Part shown: one piece after another, positions 49,070-61,850 of the stretch
How the letters are laid out: every line of letters begins with the position of its first letter
How positions within the stretch are numbered: the stretch's first letter is position 1
Origin: Agroathelia rolfsii
Taxonomy: Eukaryota > Basidiomycota > Agaricomycetes > Amylocorticiales > Amylocorticiaceae
Reading direction: 5' to 3'
Length of the DNA: 64,000 nucleotides
Assembly (NCBI GenBank): GCA_018343915.1
Contig: JABRWF010000003.1
Coordinates: 1,488,001-1,552,000 of the forward strand
Position numbers and translations under genes: made by a program
Notes under the pieces: generated by a model
Seen by the model: only the letters and a program-made list of their open reading frames with translations
What the model was told of the DNA's origin: nothing
Databases searched by the model: none

Positions 49070-52000
49070 TCAAATCCCAAGATGGATAAACGGCAGCCAG
49101 GTAAGAAAGTCCGTCTCGCCAACCCTATTTCGAAGATTTGCAATGGCCTGATGGAGAGCATACGCCGCCTGCCCGTTCTTCGTCTCCATGTCTTTCGACA
49201 GCTGCTTATACACATCCACAGCTACCATAGGCGCATGTCTATCACTAATTGACCACATTGTAGCTAGTACCGTACGATAGCCTGCCATGAGCATGCCAGC
49301 CGCCAGATGGACCGACTCTTCAGGCAACTTCTCGTCTCCCGTAGCCGTCTGACAAGCAGAGAGGAATGCAAACCGGGCATGCTTCAGGGACATGTACGAA
49401 ATGGTTGCTAAATCCAGACACCCATCATAGAGTGCAAATGCGCTCTTTGTTGCGTCGCTTGCGTCCTGTAGGCCATGGCAGGCGAAATGGACCCAATCAT
49501 GCTCTTCCATGGCCCGCGATACGGCCGCGACCGTGGCATGCTCCGCATTCAACCACGTGAATGGTTTTTCGCTAAACTGTTCTTGGATCTCAACCACTTC
49601 TCTGACTGTTCCAGGTAGCGGGCTTTGTCCAGGTGTCGCAGGCTGAGATATTGCCAGAATGCCTGTAAAACCCGCTGGTGGGTCTTGCAATGGGCGAGAC
49701 AGAGCAGATAGGCTTGGTGTATACGAAGAAACAGCATAGTGAAATATCTTATCATTGGTATTCTCTGCCTTCGAGTCGTAGCACCCCGCAGCATGCAGCG
49801 GAAGGAACGCTAGCGGTCCTGTTAAGCACCAAGTAATGCGTGGAAGTGGCACCATCGGTACCGATTTCTATTGAAGGGATGAGCGGTGATCACAAAACAA
49901 GGAGATTATAGCACATACGGTATAGCCAAGACAATCTAGGACTGGCTTCACTATATCCAACCATAGCATCCGCAAAATACGACCTAAGAGACCCCCAGAG
50001 GGACCTCCATAAGGCATCGACCCGCGTTCGAGGCTCAATTGAGCGTCAAAGCTCACCAACAGCTCCCGAAGCTCTTCGTTTTCATCAGTAAACCTGTGCT
50101 CATCTTTCTCCAATATATCTCCTCGCTGACGAGCACCTCTGCTTCTAAGCACTTTGAGCAACGCCGAGTGAGCTAAACTTAACTTGGCATGGGAGGTAGA
50201 CGTGAGTTGGATATGGTCGATCCTGGGGGATGGATCATGTATCACCAAAGCATGGCACGACCCGGGATTGATGTTGATCATTACGATAGGTCCCGGAAAT
50301 GAGAAAGATGAAGAAAGTAGATCCAGCAGCTTTCTAGGTCGCAAAAAGCTCTCGAAACCGGGCCTGGTGCGCACATCGGCAAGTAAGGCATCCCACCTTT
50401 CAGCCAGCCGTCGATGAGCCTGGGCAGCTTTTTCTAAAGCCTGTTCTACATCATCCATGGATCTCGAGCCAGAAGACGGATCTGTGGTAGCGTTGGATGT
50501 ATCGAGTTCTAACGCAACTTGTTCGAGTTCCGAGGCCAGTGACGGATACTGCCGCTTCAGATCGTCTAAAGGGGCGCGCAACTGGAGAATTTGGCCCCAT
50601 ATAATTGACCTGCCTTGCTCAAGCCTCTCAACTCCAAGATCAGCGCGTCCAAATGAACAAGCCATGATGGATGCATCAAGAGCTACTGCATCAATGGAGA
50701 TGATGTCGCGATGCCGTTGCGCGACTGTCCTCCCCAACCATATTACACGTGGTATGAGATCCAACAGAACATCCGAGGCTCCTAAAACAAATTCTTTCGG
50801 GTAATTGTTCAAGAAGGCTAAGCTCGACCAACGCCTCGCATTAGCAAAACGAAGGCGGGGGGATCCCGAGGTTGTCATCGCGGACGCCTGAAATAATGTG
50901 ATACATCTTGCAAGGTCTGCGGGATGTCTCGTTATATTATGACGATGCTGAAGCGCTAGCGCAAGATTGGCAAAGTATTGGCACTTTTGTGCATGACCAT
51001 CAGGAATAAGACTGAGAGCACGAGATAATGAAGAAATGCCCCTATTTATATCCGGTAGTTGATGTAACATTATGAAGCGAGCGACAAGCGACATCCCTAA
51101 ATTATTCAGAAGACCTGCCTTGATAATACAGCGGTCGTCAGGCGTAACATTTACTGCCTGTATAAGAGTAGTAATGGCGTCATTGATGTTTGCAACATCA
51201 TGCGTATGATTTGACAAGATTGTGAGCATGTTGCCTAGATTACTCAGGTGCATAGGCTTGTCAGTGTGGTTGTCTGGAACGAGACTGAGGACTTCTCTTG
51301 TCATAGAAATCGCGCGGGTAAGGTCTGACATATTCCCTGAGATACGAAAGCGAGTGAATAGCGCGTTTGCTAAATTACTTGAACGCTTAGTTTGATGCCC
51401 AAGAGCCTTGGGGGCGTTTGTCCCGGTGGATTCTTCAAGAGCCTGGAATGCTCGGCTGATGTCCTCGGGGTCGTTTGTTCGCTGGAACCGACCACGAAAT
51501 GCGTCTCCGAGTTGAGCTAGATAATCCCGTCTAGTAAAGCGGTCATGAGTGGAACTGATAGCTTCTTGCTGCCAGGAGATCGCTTGGTCAATGTCTGCAA
51601 GGTCTTGCGATATTTGGAAACGGGAGGAAAATGAATCCCCTAATCGAGTCATAAACCCCGGCTTTTGCCAATGGTTACTAGATGTAAGGTCGATTGCTTT
51701 CTCATGATAAGCGATGGCTATATCAGCATCTTCCAGCTTTCCTGAATGCTCAAAAACTTTGAGAAGAGCGCTTCCATATTCACTCAAAAATCCTGGCTTT
51801 TCTATATCGTTATCTTGTGTAAGCTCAACGGCTTGTCGAAAGACAGTTACGGCTTTATTTAGGTCCATGGAGTCACCAAGTCTCGTAAATCGATGGATGA
51901 GCGCTTGACCGAGGTAAAACAAATTACCAGGTTTAACGGAGCCTTTTTTTGGGCTGATATCGATGGACTGTTGGAGAAACGACGTAGCCGAGTCCAGATC

Positions 52001-53141
52001 TCCTAGATCATCCAGAAGTTTGGAACGCTCTAACAGTGATATGCCCAAGTCACTTAAGAGACTCGATTTCTCAGGGCTGTTGTCTGGTGTGAGCTCGAGA
52101 GCATCCGTGTGGCTGGATAATGCCGCATTTAGATCCACTGTCTGCTGTGATCGTTCGAACTTGTTAAGATACAGGTTACCCAAGTTTTGGAGGAACTTGG
52201 GTTTGTGTGGATTATCATTTAACGACAGAAGTACAGCCTGTTTTGTATGAGAAATTGCGGTCTCGATATCGGAAATCTCCCCTAATTTGAGGAAACGATC
52301 GCGAAAAGAATTTCCTAGAGAATTCAAGCAAGCGGCTTTCCGTGGATCATCATCAACCTTGAAAAGGGCGAGGCATTGTTTCTGGATAGCGATCGCTTTG
52401 TCTAAATACGAGAGTTCGCCTGATCCCCGATACTTGTGGAAAAGCAAGAGTCCTAAATTTTGCAAGCAATGTAGTCGATCTGCCTCGTCGTTATCCTCAG
52501 ATAGGAGCTTTAACGTTTGTTGGTACATCAAAATTCCCTTGTCAAGATCGCCAGGATCGTTAGAATGATAATAGCGATGTAAGTGAAATGTACCAAGCTC
52601 CGTCATTAATTTGACGCGTTTGTTTGTATAAACCTCCGGTGTAAGACAAAGGGCTTTATCGCCAAGAAATATTGCTGCATCGATGTCCTTCAGCTCATCT
52701 GATCGCTGAAATAGACTCCAGAAGACTTTAGACAGCGCATTCAGCTGGTCCGGGTTCGAAGGATCCGTGGCAAATGCGACTGGGGGCGACTTATTGATAT
52801 GTATCAGTCGTGGTATGTCAACTCGCTCCCGGTTGTGCTCATCAAACATAGCGTGATAGATGTCCCAGACATAATCTGCAGCATTTTCCTAAGGCCGAAT
52901 ACCATTGTTTGTAAAGAACATGGTAAATCAATTGAGCTAGACATACCACATGCTCGTCATGAATGGAAGGCATATCTACTAAGCTGTTTTCCATGCTGTA
53001 ATATGCCTTGAAGATACTCTTATGAAAACGCTGCACGAGGTCAGATTTGATTTCGGTCAACTTTATTGGACCAACTATTCGCCTATATAGGGTATTTGTA
53101 TCCGCCCAGTCTACCACATGACTATTTCGTGCAGTAATCAT
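49070..53141 (-). CDS. TPR-CHAT protein, caspase-like peptidase domain, copy 2
   Basis: About 1320 residues, exons 53141-52947, 52888-49919 and 49867-49070 (introns 58 and 51 nt, lengths in frame). The first exon encodes MITARNSHVVDWADTN...PSIHDEHV and joins in phase to ENAADYVWDIYHAMFDEH. About 14 TPR-like units (DxDxAIxxxxxAxxL...LxNLGxxLxxRF) lead to LEQGRSIIWGQIL and a CHAT domain with His in WVHFACHG and Cys in LSACQTATGDE, HLAAGMLMAGY. It is shorter than copy 1 (14 versus about 22 repeats) and diverged, so an older duplicate. Same strand as copy 1, separated by the THOC3-like gene and the retrotransposon. Peptidase activity and role are inferred from motifs only. Confidence 0.87.
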
Positions 53142-54092
53142 GTGACCTAGGGAGGATGTTGCGCCATCTTATTAAGTATTCCACATCTTACCTTTATTTT
53201 CACTCTGAAAATACAATTCTTTTCCATGCTTAAATGTAGCTGTACGGCATGTAAGACATAAGGAGAACAGATCAACAGTTAATTATAATTAATGCATGGT
53301 CATACGTCAAAACTTAGATTCTGTCATTTAGAATTCACGGATACATTCACTGGCATGGGCGCGCAGATATTGAATTTGCAAAGCAGGAGATATAATTCAT
53401 CGTCATCTGTTATATTTGTTTTATTATTGACCTGCTCCTGTATGAAGCATGGGTCCCAATTAGTATCATCTAAATTGACATCTACAGATGTCAGACTCTT
53501 GTTTTCGTCATGCAAATCATTTTTTGCATACGCTTCCGTGCAGTAGAGAGTCTGGGGATCAGGCAGTGATAGGCTTGATACGATTTGTAACTCAAGTTAA
53601 ACAATAGAAATAAATTGGAATCTTACTAGTATTTGTAGCCAAATAAGCTGAGTTTATGCCAATGGAATACCTCAACTATAATGTAGCCCTCCGAGTCATA
53701 ACTCAACCTATGACTACCACGCACCCACTTAATCATGAAATTTCACTATGCACCTGAGCCAGAACACTGCTAATGATGTTTGCCAGTTGAAATTCTCATA
53801 CAAAACCCGCAAATTGATAGCCTTAGGCTGAACTTGAACACTCCAAGTTGAACACAGAACAATGGCTGCAATCTGCTCACTGGCGCATCATAGACCGTCT
53901 ACTCTAGCTTATAGAGTACATGAGAATACACTCGGATCAAGTACTAATTTGCTTCACTTGAAGTCAGAGATAATCTCATGAATAACTCAAGGCATAAAAG
54001 CTGTTAGATGAAATCATGATACAAGCGGAGCTACTTCAATTCAGCCATCCAAACGGTAGAAATTACATTGCGCTGACCATGAGGTCGACTTG
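53142..54092. other. Intergenic between TPR-CHAT copy 2 and hydrolase copy 1
   Basis: The 5' flank of the TPR-CHAT gene. Short frames of 63-84 codons near 53292-53546 on both strands lack any motif. No gene called. Confidence 0.45.
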
Positions 54093-55340
54093 TTACATAC
54101 ACTCTAAGAATATTTCTAATGCTTGTTGTGGTTCCTCCAAAAAGAGCTAATTATGAATGGATATCTATTGTTAGAACTCGGGCATAACTTGAAAGCATTT
54201 AATATCTCGGGGCTACTCACAACGTGATTAGCACCTTCGATCATTTTGAACTTGATGAAACCACCTCCATGATGCTGATCCATATCCTGAATAATCCAGC
54301 GAGCGCCAATAACGATCGCCAAAGACATGGTACCACAAAGATGGTGTATCTCGAGGTTTGGTACTAAATCTCGTATTGTTTTGCTAAAACACGCTTTGGT
54401 AGAAGCTGATTCTAGCTGAGGTATACAGGTAGAAGCAAGAGGTACCTCCTCGAAAGCCATCGTGCTCTCTCCCAAGAACGGTTTGAATTCGGTGGGGGAA
54501 AACTTGTAAATAGTGGGGACATGTGCTGAAGTGGGTGCGAAGCGAGACAGTTTGAATGCGGAAATATCTCGCCCCGTCATGTCATCATGGTGGAAATAGG
54601 ACGTCACCCATTGAGAAAATAATAAGAAACGAGCATCCTCGGGTAAAGTTGTATCAAAAAGAGGAAGCCAATAGTCCGGGACAAGTCCTCGGCCAAAAAA
54701 CACTTGTGGGGGCTCTGCGAAGATATCTGTCACCTTGACTCATTCAAAAAAATCGAAACAATTCCGACCATAAAGTATGATAGATTTGAGATGACTTTGT
54801 AGTAATCCAAGCCGCTCTTGAGGCAAAGAGTCGATCTGAGACAAAGCAGCGATTACCGGGTAGTTTCCGTAGGACCAACCCAGTAGCATGACTCCTCCCA
54901 TTTGTCTGTTTGTGCTAAACATAGGAATGTTGTTTTGCCGGACGAAGATGTCAATGAAGGAGAGGATTTCATGTCCACGGGCCGCCAGGAATGCTTCCTT
55001 CTCATCATCGGAGCCGGATTTCTGAATACGCTTTTCATCCTCAGAGTATTCGGTCGATCCTGCGTAACCTCTTCGGTTGATAGCTACAAATCGTACATTG
55101 GAGTTGGACGCAACAGCCGATACTTTACTGAATACGGCTATGGAATGGAAATCATGACGGCTCAGGAGTCCGAGTTATCAACTTTGATATCAACAACTCA
55201 CCACCAGTGAATCCCAAGCCATGTACAGCGATAATTGTAACATAGCTAGTGCTTGAAGATGGAGCACCACTGTCCCAGTAAGTTAGTATTACGCCATTTT
55301 CTGCTACCCGAAGGAACTTTGGGTCGTTCATGACAGTCAT
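54093..55340 (-). CDS. Alpha/beta hydrolase, copy 1
   Basis: Alpha/beta-hydrolase fold enzyme, substrate unknown. Starts MTVMNDPKFLRVAENG, oxyanion strand VTIIAVHGLGFTG, then after an intron VRFVAINRRGYAGST, the nucleophile elbow LLGWSYGNYPV (Ser in GxSxG), a second intron after ILYG, the lid region EPPQVFFGRG...QWVTSYFHHDD, VEIHHLCG-type strand (LEIHHLCG), and the catalytic-His loop IEGANHV. The last small exon gives LFLEEPQQALEIFLECM and TAA at 54093. A TATA box lies about 50 nt upstream. One of three same-strand paralogues (the others are at 56508 and 59317) with the same exon plan. No disabling change seen. Confidence 0.8.
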
Positions 55341-55389
55341 TAAAATATGGATGAGGATTCCCTATAGTGATGGATAAGCACTTTTGAGC

Positions 55390-55395
55390 TTTATA
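55390..55395 (-). promoter_or_regulatory. TATA box of hydrolase copy 1
   Basis: TATAAA on the minus strand, 50 nt before the ATG at 55340. Confidence 0.55.
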
Positions 55396-56507
55396 CGTTT
55401 TGGCAGGTAAGAAGACCATCCCGGTCACTAGTAAGTAGATGCCCTTACAGGACGCTCAAGCTGCTATTCTCTTCCGAGGTGCTAAGAGCGCTCTGGATCA
55501 CACGCGCTAGCTATAAAACCCAAATCTGTAACATTGGCATTGAAATCAAGTTATTGATGGCACGGAGGTCCGCAGTATGGGGCATACGACAGATTAGATA
55601 TCAGTGGGCTCGAAATTCCGCCTAAAGTCAGACAATCGAGCGCGATTAAAAAAGGCTCAAAGAGGTTACATTACTGGCAATAAATGTCTTATATGGGAGT
55701 CATATGCACCATACAGTATAGGCCACACATGAAAGTGGTGATCTAGTCTAGTGGCTGTTTTGGTTCAAGTCAGACAGACGGAGCGTTCCAGTGTTTCGGT
55801 TTCAAATTCGTCAACCGAGATTCTTCCGTAAACCTGGCAAAAGCCTTAACTTGTATTTAGCCCGGTCTTGCCGGCTTTTGCTCCCGAAAAGCTCGCACCA
55901 GGTGACACTCCCTTTATCTTATCAAACTGCTGACTATATAACAAGTGTGAACCCAAGTCGATTGACAAGATAGGCCCCGAATCTGAGGAACAATAGTAGT
56001 AATACAGTACCATGTGCACTATAAGTAATCAGATTCATCAGAAACCGTCCAAGAGCGATGTCAGCCAGGTTGACAAAGATTATGTTATGGGATATCAGCG
56101 ATAAGGGGATGGTAGGCTAATAGTGGAAAATAGTATGTTATCCGATCGCGAGTGTGACGAAGGTCGGTCTGCCTGCGAGTGAACAAGAATAAAATTGCCG
56201 GTATTGAGCGTAGATTTATATCATGTTCACGATTATTTATGCCAGCTTTTAAATAGATGCAGTATCGAACCAATTAAACCGAGATCAGCAGCTTGTTAAC
56301 TTCTTTTCTCCTGGAACATCTCAAAATAGTAAGAGGTCGCGACTCGCTACGCTACCGCTATATGCTCAAATTGAAACTCCAAGAAAAGCCGAGTCTAGAT
56401 AGCACCTCACAGACATAAGATTCGGGCTCAGCAGGAGAATCGCGAGCCAATTGACACAAAAACTATACGTATTAATACTGGTATTTTGATTACATTAGTA
56501 CTTAGAA
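55396..56507. other. Intergenic between hydrolases 1 and 2
   Basis: Short frames only; no motif or repeat recognised. Confidence 0.4.
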
Positions 56508-57725
56508 TTACAAACAATCCAAAAAGCTCTTTAATGCTCGCTCTGGCTCCTCCCAAAAGAACTATATCATGTACCCATATAACGTCAGAAAAATGCTCAC
56601 GAACACTTAGTCATCAACTCACCAAATGATTAGCGCCTTCTATCCTTCTGGATTTGATGAAACCACCTCCATGACGTTTATTCAAATCCTGAATGGTCCA
56701 TGCAGGACCAATGGCAAACGCAACACTTGCATCGCCATAAAGATGATGTATGTTGACATCTGGCAACAGGCTTCTTATTTCTTTGCTAAAGCATGCCTTC
56801 TCGAACGACGATTTAAGTTGCGGCAAACACGTAACAGCGAGAGGTAGTTCACATGCAGCCGCTGCATGCGTACACAAGATAGCACTCGATTGGTTTGGTG
56901 AGAAGCTGAAAACGGTTGGGACGCGCGTCGGGGCGGGAATAATGTGAGATAACGCAGTGATATCTTGTTTTTCGAGATCGCCGTGTTGGAAATAGGACGT
57001 GACCCATTGAGCAAAGAATGGTATCCGAATGTTTTCGGGCATTGTGGTGTCAAAAAGAGGAAGCCAGTAATCTTCACGAAGTGACTGCCCGAGACAGGTA
57101 GGAGGCGGTTCTATCAAAATTACCATGTCATCTTTTTTTCAGTTAGGTATAAAAGGTGATGCTTAAAAATCCTGACCATGCAGAATAACTGATTTGAGAT
57201 GCGATTGAAGAAGTTTTCTTTTCTCGCAATCTAAAGAGTCTACCTGCGCCAATGCAGAAAGTATGGGGAAAGTGCCAATCGACCAGCCGAGTAAAACTAC
57301 TCCTCCTCCCTTTCCTGAGGGAGCGATGCAGTTTCGACGAATGAAAGCATCGATGAAGGAGAGTGTTTCTCTACCCCGGGATGCTATGTACTCGTGCTTC
57401 TCTTTCTCTGAGCCGGTTAATACAACTCGAGCCTCAACGTCACTATACTTGGTCGATCCCGCGTAGCCCCTTCGATTGACTGCCACAAATCGTACATTTT
57501 GGCTAGCGGATATAGCAGATATTTTTTCAAAAACGGCTACGAAAAAAAATGGAGTGAGGATCAATTCTGATTTACTTCTTCGTAGGACTCACCGCCAGAA
57601 AAGCCAAAACCATGCATTGCAATGATTGTTACATAGTCCTTACAAGTCGGAGCTCCAGAGTCCCAGTACGTCAACTCCACGTCATCACCTTCCACACATA
57701 TGGAACGCAAATCGGAGTTATACAT
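56508..57725 (-). CDS. Alpha/beta hydrolase, copy 2
   Basis: Paralogue of copies 1 and 3. Starts MYNSDLRSICVEGDDVELTY, oxyanion region VTIIAMHGFGFSG, VRFVAVNRRGYAGST, nucleophile elbow LLGWSIGTFPI, then EPPPTCLGQSLREDYWLPLFD, QWVTSYFQHGD, CLPQLKSSFEKACFS, VNIHHLYGD, HGGGFIKSRRIEGANHL with the catalytic His, and a last exon FFWEEPERALKSFLDCL, TAA at 56508. Introns match copy 1. A TATA box lies about 68 nt upstream. The open frame and all triad-context motifs suggest a working enzyme; the acid residue and substrate cannot be named from sequence. Confidence 0.82.
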
Positions 57726-57792
57726 GATTGCCTATGCCGGTGAAGAGAGGGCTGGTTCGAGTACACGTTGGACGCCAACGGGTTGAGTGCGC

Positions 57793-57798
57793 TTTATA
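57793..57798 (-). promoter_or_regulatory. TATA box of hydrolase copy 2
   Basis: TATAAA on the minus strand, about 68 nt before the ATG at 57725. Confidence 0.5.
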
Positions 57799-59316
57799 TT
57801 TTTCGAACTTGACTCTCCGAAGCAAATATAGCGCCAGAAAACAATGAAAGAACATGCTAATGTGGACTATAGAGGCATTTTCATGACACGCATGACAGTT
57901 AGAGCACGCTATGTAGCCGAAGTTCAGGTCTGTTCAGTGCATTTGGAGCCTGAGGCTGGTTAAGTTAGCGACATCCCGGACTTATTTGCTGTCACATTAT
58001 TGTCACCCCCAATTTGCCGTAACGCTCAAGTGACCTCGCTTTCACACGCTGCAATCGTCGCAAATGTGTACATACGGCCATAAGATACACGAGCTCCATA
58101 TGCGTCGAGCAGCCAAAGGCTATATGACGACTGCATGACGGACAGGAAAGGATATCTCACTGGCACCTATTCCCAGCATGTTCCGTATATATATATATGT
58201 TTCTCGAATCCCTGTTAGGGAACTAAACTTGAAAATAGTAAGTTTAAGCATTGGAAAAAGCATTACCAGTAGCAGATGTGATAGGACTATCAGGGGCGCA
58301 AAAATCTGCTAATGCTCCATAGTAAAGCCGGTTTCAACGGATCTGCAAGCTAATCACGCTCAAAATATTGACGACCTCATTTCTGACTACACACACACGC
58401 ACTAGTCATAATAACTTCAAGTTATTATAGACTAGAATTCTCTGATGTCACCCATAGTCATGTGTACCGTAACGTAACTTTGGATCATCTAGTTGGCAGT
58501 TCTAAAGTAATGAAACAAGATGTACAAAATGAGTTTTGTAAATGTGCTCAAATGTCAACCCAATAAGGCCTGGATCATTTTTGGGGCGTTAGAAGTATAG
58601 GCTGAACTTGGATATGTCAAGGGTAGCTAATACCCTCTTTCCCTTAGAAAACAGCCCAACAGAATGGGGAGTATGGGTTTTCGATGATGGACCCAAGGCC
58701 TCGATGGGAGGATGGGATCTTGGCTTTGCTATATGTACCACGCTTTAAGGTCACGGCCCATGCATGCGCAAAGATAAGGTCTGATAGATCTGTTTTCCGT
58801 AATAGGATGTGCGCTCCAACTAACAGGGCATGTACAAGGCATGAGCTAATTGAATCGATGCACTATTCATCGGTAAACATAACATGACCCGCGCCCTGGT
58901 AACGTTAACTTACAGCACAAAATTTCTGTCAAAGTCTGACTTACATGCCTGATTGGATTAGTACAGGTACCCATTCGATAAATAATCAATTAAAATGCTA
59001 TTCAGATACAGTCACAAAAAAGAGGGTGATATCTATACACACCTACAGCTATAGAGAAACCAAAAAAAGAGCTATTCACTAGCCTAAACCACTAAAACCC
59101 AAGATAGCATGATACATAAGCATAATGAAGAGTCCAGTGTAGAAACGAAAAATACAGAAGGGAAATAATACGCAAGCGTCCATTATAATATAAATCAAAT
59201 AAGCATAGTTTTTGAAAATCGACGGCGATTTGACGCCAAGCCACAACAATACCAGAGACGGAAGTCCCCAATGGAGAGGAGGGCGCGCAGCACACCAAAC
59301 CAAGATGTTGAAGTAA
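57799..59316. other. Intergenic between hydrolases 2 and 3
   Basis: Contains a short (TA)n run near 58185-58198 and an ACACAC run near 58390. No gene recognised. Confidence 0.4.
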
Positions 59317-60659
59317 TCACAAATGCGAAAGAAGCATGCCGCTTCGCCTGATGCAGTCGAGATAAGTACGTAACGCACGTTCTGGCTCATCCCAAAACAT
59401 CTGTAAGAAAAATACAGGTTAGCGACCTCACTTCACACAGTAGCGATCACCGGGCAGGTGTGTATGATGGAAAAGTTCCAGGGCTGAAAGAATGACTTAC
59501 AAAGTGGTTGGCATCTTTGATAAATTTAAATTCAATGAAGCCACCTCCATGTCGCTTGTCAACATCCTCGGCGTCCCAGGCGGCCCCGACGCCAAAGGCT
59601 GGAGCCATATCGCCGCAGAGGTGATATATCTGTACATCCGGGAGCAATCCACGTAATTGTTTGTTAAAGCATGCCTCTTCAAACGAGGCAGACAATTGAG
59701 GTAAACAGCCTGCGGACAAAAGGTTATCCGCATAGCTATTGTTCTCGGTGCTGACGATATCATCAGATGTAAATCTAAACACCGTCGGCACGCGGTCCTT
59801 TGATGGGTCAATGTATGAGAGTGTGTTGAAATCGTGATTCATCACATCCCCGTGCTCAAAATAGGACGTAATCCATTCTACGAACATGGGTCCGCGCTTT
59901 TCTTCGGGGATGTTCATGTCAAAAAGAGGCGTCCAGAACTTCGGATAAAATGGTCGACCCAGGCAGATATAGGGCAACTCTGTAAACAAAAATCAGGTTA
60001 GTCGGCCCCGACCACACATCAAATGTGATTAGATAAGAAAAGGAACGCCCCGAACCCACCATGGATAATGACTGAATTCAGATATGATCTCAACTTGGCA
60101 AGTTTATCCGCTGGTAATGCCTCCAGCTGGGTTAATGCGGATAAGACAACGTAGGCGCCCAGAGACCAGCCCAGTAGTATGATACCCCCCTGTCTGCCAG
60201 CATAGTCCTCCCCGATAGATGGTATGTTATTAGCTTGAATGAAGGCATCGACGAAAGTGAGTAGTTCGCGGCCCCGTTGAGCTACAAACTCTTGTCTCTC
60301 TTCATCCGTGCCCGACGTGAGGACATTAAGGTCAGCTGGGGAGAAAGGTGTAGATTCTCCGTAGCCTCGCCGATTCACTGATACAAATCGCACGTTGTGC
60401 CGTGGAGATGCGGTTAATATTTTATTGAAAACGGCTAGAATGAGTAAGGAACACCCCGTTCGCAATTACCAGAGGGAAGAAAATAATCAGACTGGGTCTA
60501 ACCGACTGGGATAACTCAAAGCTTACCAGCAGAAAACCCGAAGCCGTGTATAGCGATAATTGTAACATATTTTGTGTTCAGAGCACCAGTGGGTGCGCCG
60601 GAGTCGGTGTAGGTTAGATCTACACTGTTTTCGTTGTCTACGCAAATGGATAGGCTCAT
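59317..60659 (-). CDS. Alpha/beta hydrolase, copy 3
   Basis: Third paralogue. Starts MSLSICVDNENSVDLTYTDSG, oxyanion region VTIIAIHGFGFSA, VRFVSVNRRGYGEST, nucleophile elbow LLGWSLGAYVV, ELPYICLGRPFYPKFWTPLFD, EWITSYFEHGD, CLPQLSASFEEACFN, VQIYHLCGDMAPAFG, HGGGFIEFKFIKDANHF with the catalytic His, and the last exon MFWDEPERALRTYLDCIRR ending in TGA at 59317. It is slightly longer at the C-terminus than copies 1 and 2. A stretch of TATATATA lies about 70 nt upstream. The motif set is complete; the substrate is unknown. Confidence 0.82.
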
Positions 60660-60723
60660 GACGCCAGTAGTGTAGATATAGATTGCAAGGGACGGGGAGG
60701 TGGAGCCCGGTAGACGGTAGTTG

Positions 60724-60731
60724 ATATATAT
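60724..60731 (-). promoter_or_regulatory. TATA-like box of hydrolase copy 3
   Basis: TATATATC on the minus strand, about 65-72 nt before the ATG at 60659. Confidence 0.4.
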
Positions 60732-61850
60732 GCGTTTATCATGCGAGAGGAGTCGAACCTCTTTTAACCAGAAATTAGGCTTGGTAGTGATGTGATCATT
60801 CACGCAGCACCACCCCGTCATCCGCCGGTAAGGAATGGAGGCAGTATACTCCTAAGGCACTAAAACAAGCATGAAGCAGGCAACCCACAGCCGACCTGAG
60901 ACGGCAAAAATTGATGTGATATTGGCGCAGACACAGGTTCTGACCCTTTTTCCCTCCGTTAGACAACTACCGTCATACAAGTGATGAAACGAGTTATAGG
61001 ATTACCGGATCTTTTATCGGACCCGATATGCACCGTACGCCTCGCGAACCTGCAGAAGTGAATTGGTCCAGACACTGAGTCGAAGGTGCTATATGCGACC
61101 GCGGCAAGCTATCAAGTCTTAAAACAATTATGTAGTGCATTTACCTACATCATATCAATATTTTATTTATTTATCTTATTTTGATATTGGAGTGAAATTT
61201 TCACGAAAAAGCGAGTTTAGTAGGAAAAAAAATCAAGTTCAACAGAGGCAAAGTTCTGGACAAATTCAACAAAGCCGAAGCTGTGCTGCATGTGCACGAA
61301 GAAACAGGGTTGGAAAATCCATCTAGGGCGGTGGTCCTGAAGGGATGCAAAGACAGGGGGAGAAAGAGGAACCGATGGAAAGACGAAAGCAGGGTAAAAG
61401 CATTAGCAAAACAAATATGGAATCAGGGGAGAGGGGGTGTTTGAGTGCGTAATAAAAAGACGAGCATAGCGAGTTATGAGACATTAAGATCGACATGATA
61501 ACGTTGGATCATGAGAGGGCTGGAGGTCATGAAGAGGTAATGTGAGAGGTATCTACAAAGATCTACAAAGATGATAATTAGATGCAAAATGCGAAAATGC
61601 AATGCGATAATGAGAATCCAGAAAAATTAAGTGCAATATAAGCAAATGAATATCCATGAAGGCTTGAGTGCAATATATGAAATAATGATGAAAATGCAGA
61701 AGTTTGAATGCGACATGAAATGATGCGGATCAGTGTTTGATCAAGTCCAATATGCGACAGAAATGGAATGCAGTGTTCGAAAGAATGCACGGATGAAAGG
61801 AGAAGTGGAAAATAGGAGGCATTAGACAGTAAAGCGAATATCGTCATGAC
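60732..61850. other. Intergenic stretch
   Basis: The 5' flank of hydrolase 3 and 3' flank of the disordered-protein gene. A purine-rich region lies at about 61340-61520. The only structured item is a tRNA T-arm-like hairpin near 60745-60765, not called as a gene. Confidence 0.4.

Noticed and set aside
34785..54092. A gasdermin-like or other death effector beside the TPR-CHAT genes
   Set aside because: Searched by eye; the neighbours are a retrotransposon, a THOC3-like gene, OYE and hydrolases, none an evident effector.
59079..59390. 103-codon hydrophobic minus-strand frame
   Set aside because: It overlaps the last exon of hydrolase 3 in another frame; hydrophobicity comes from AT-rich flank.
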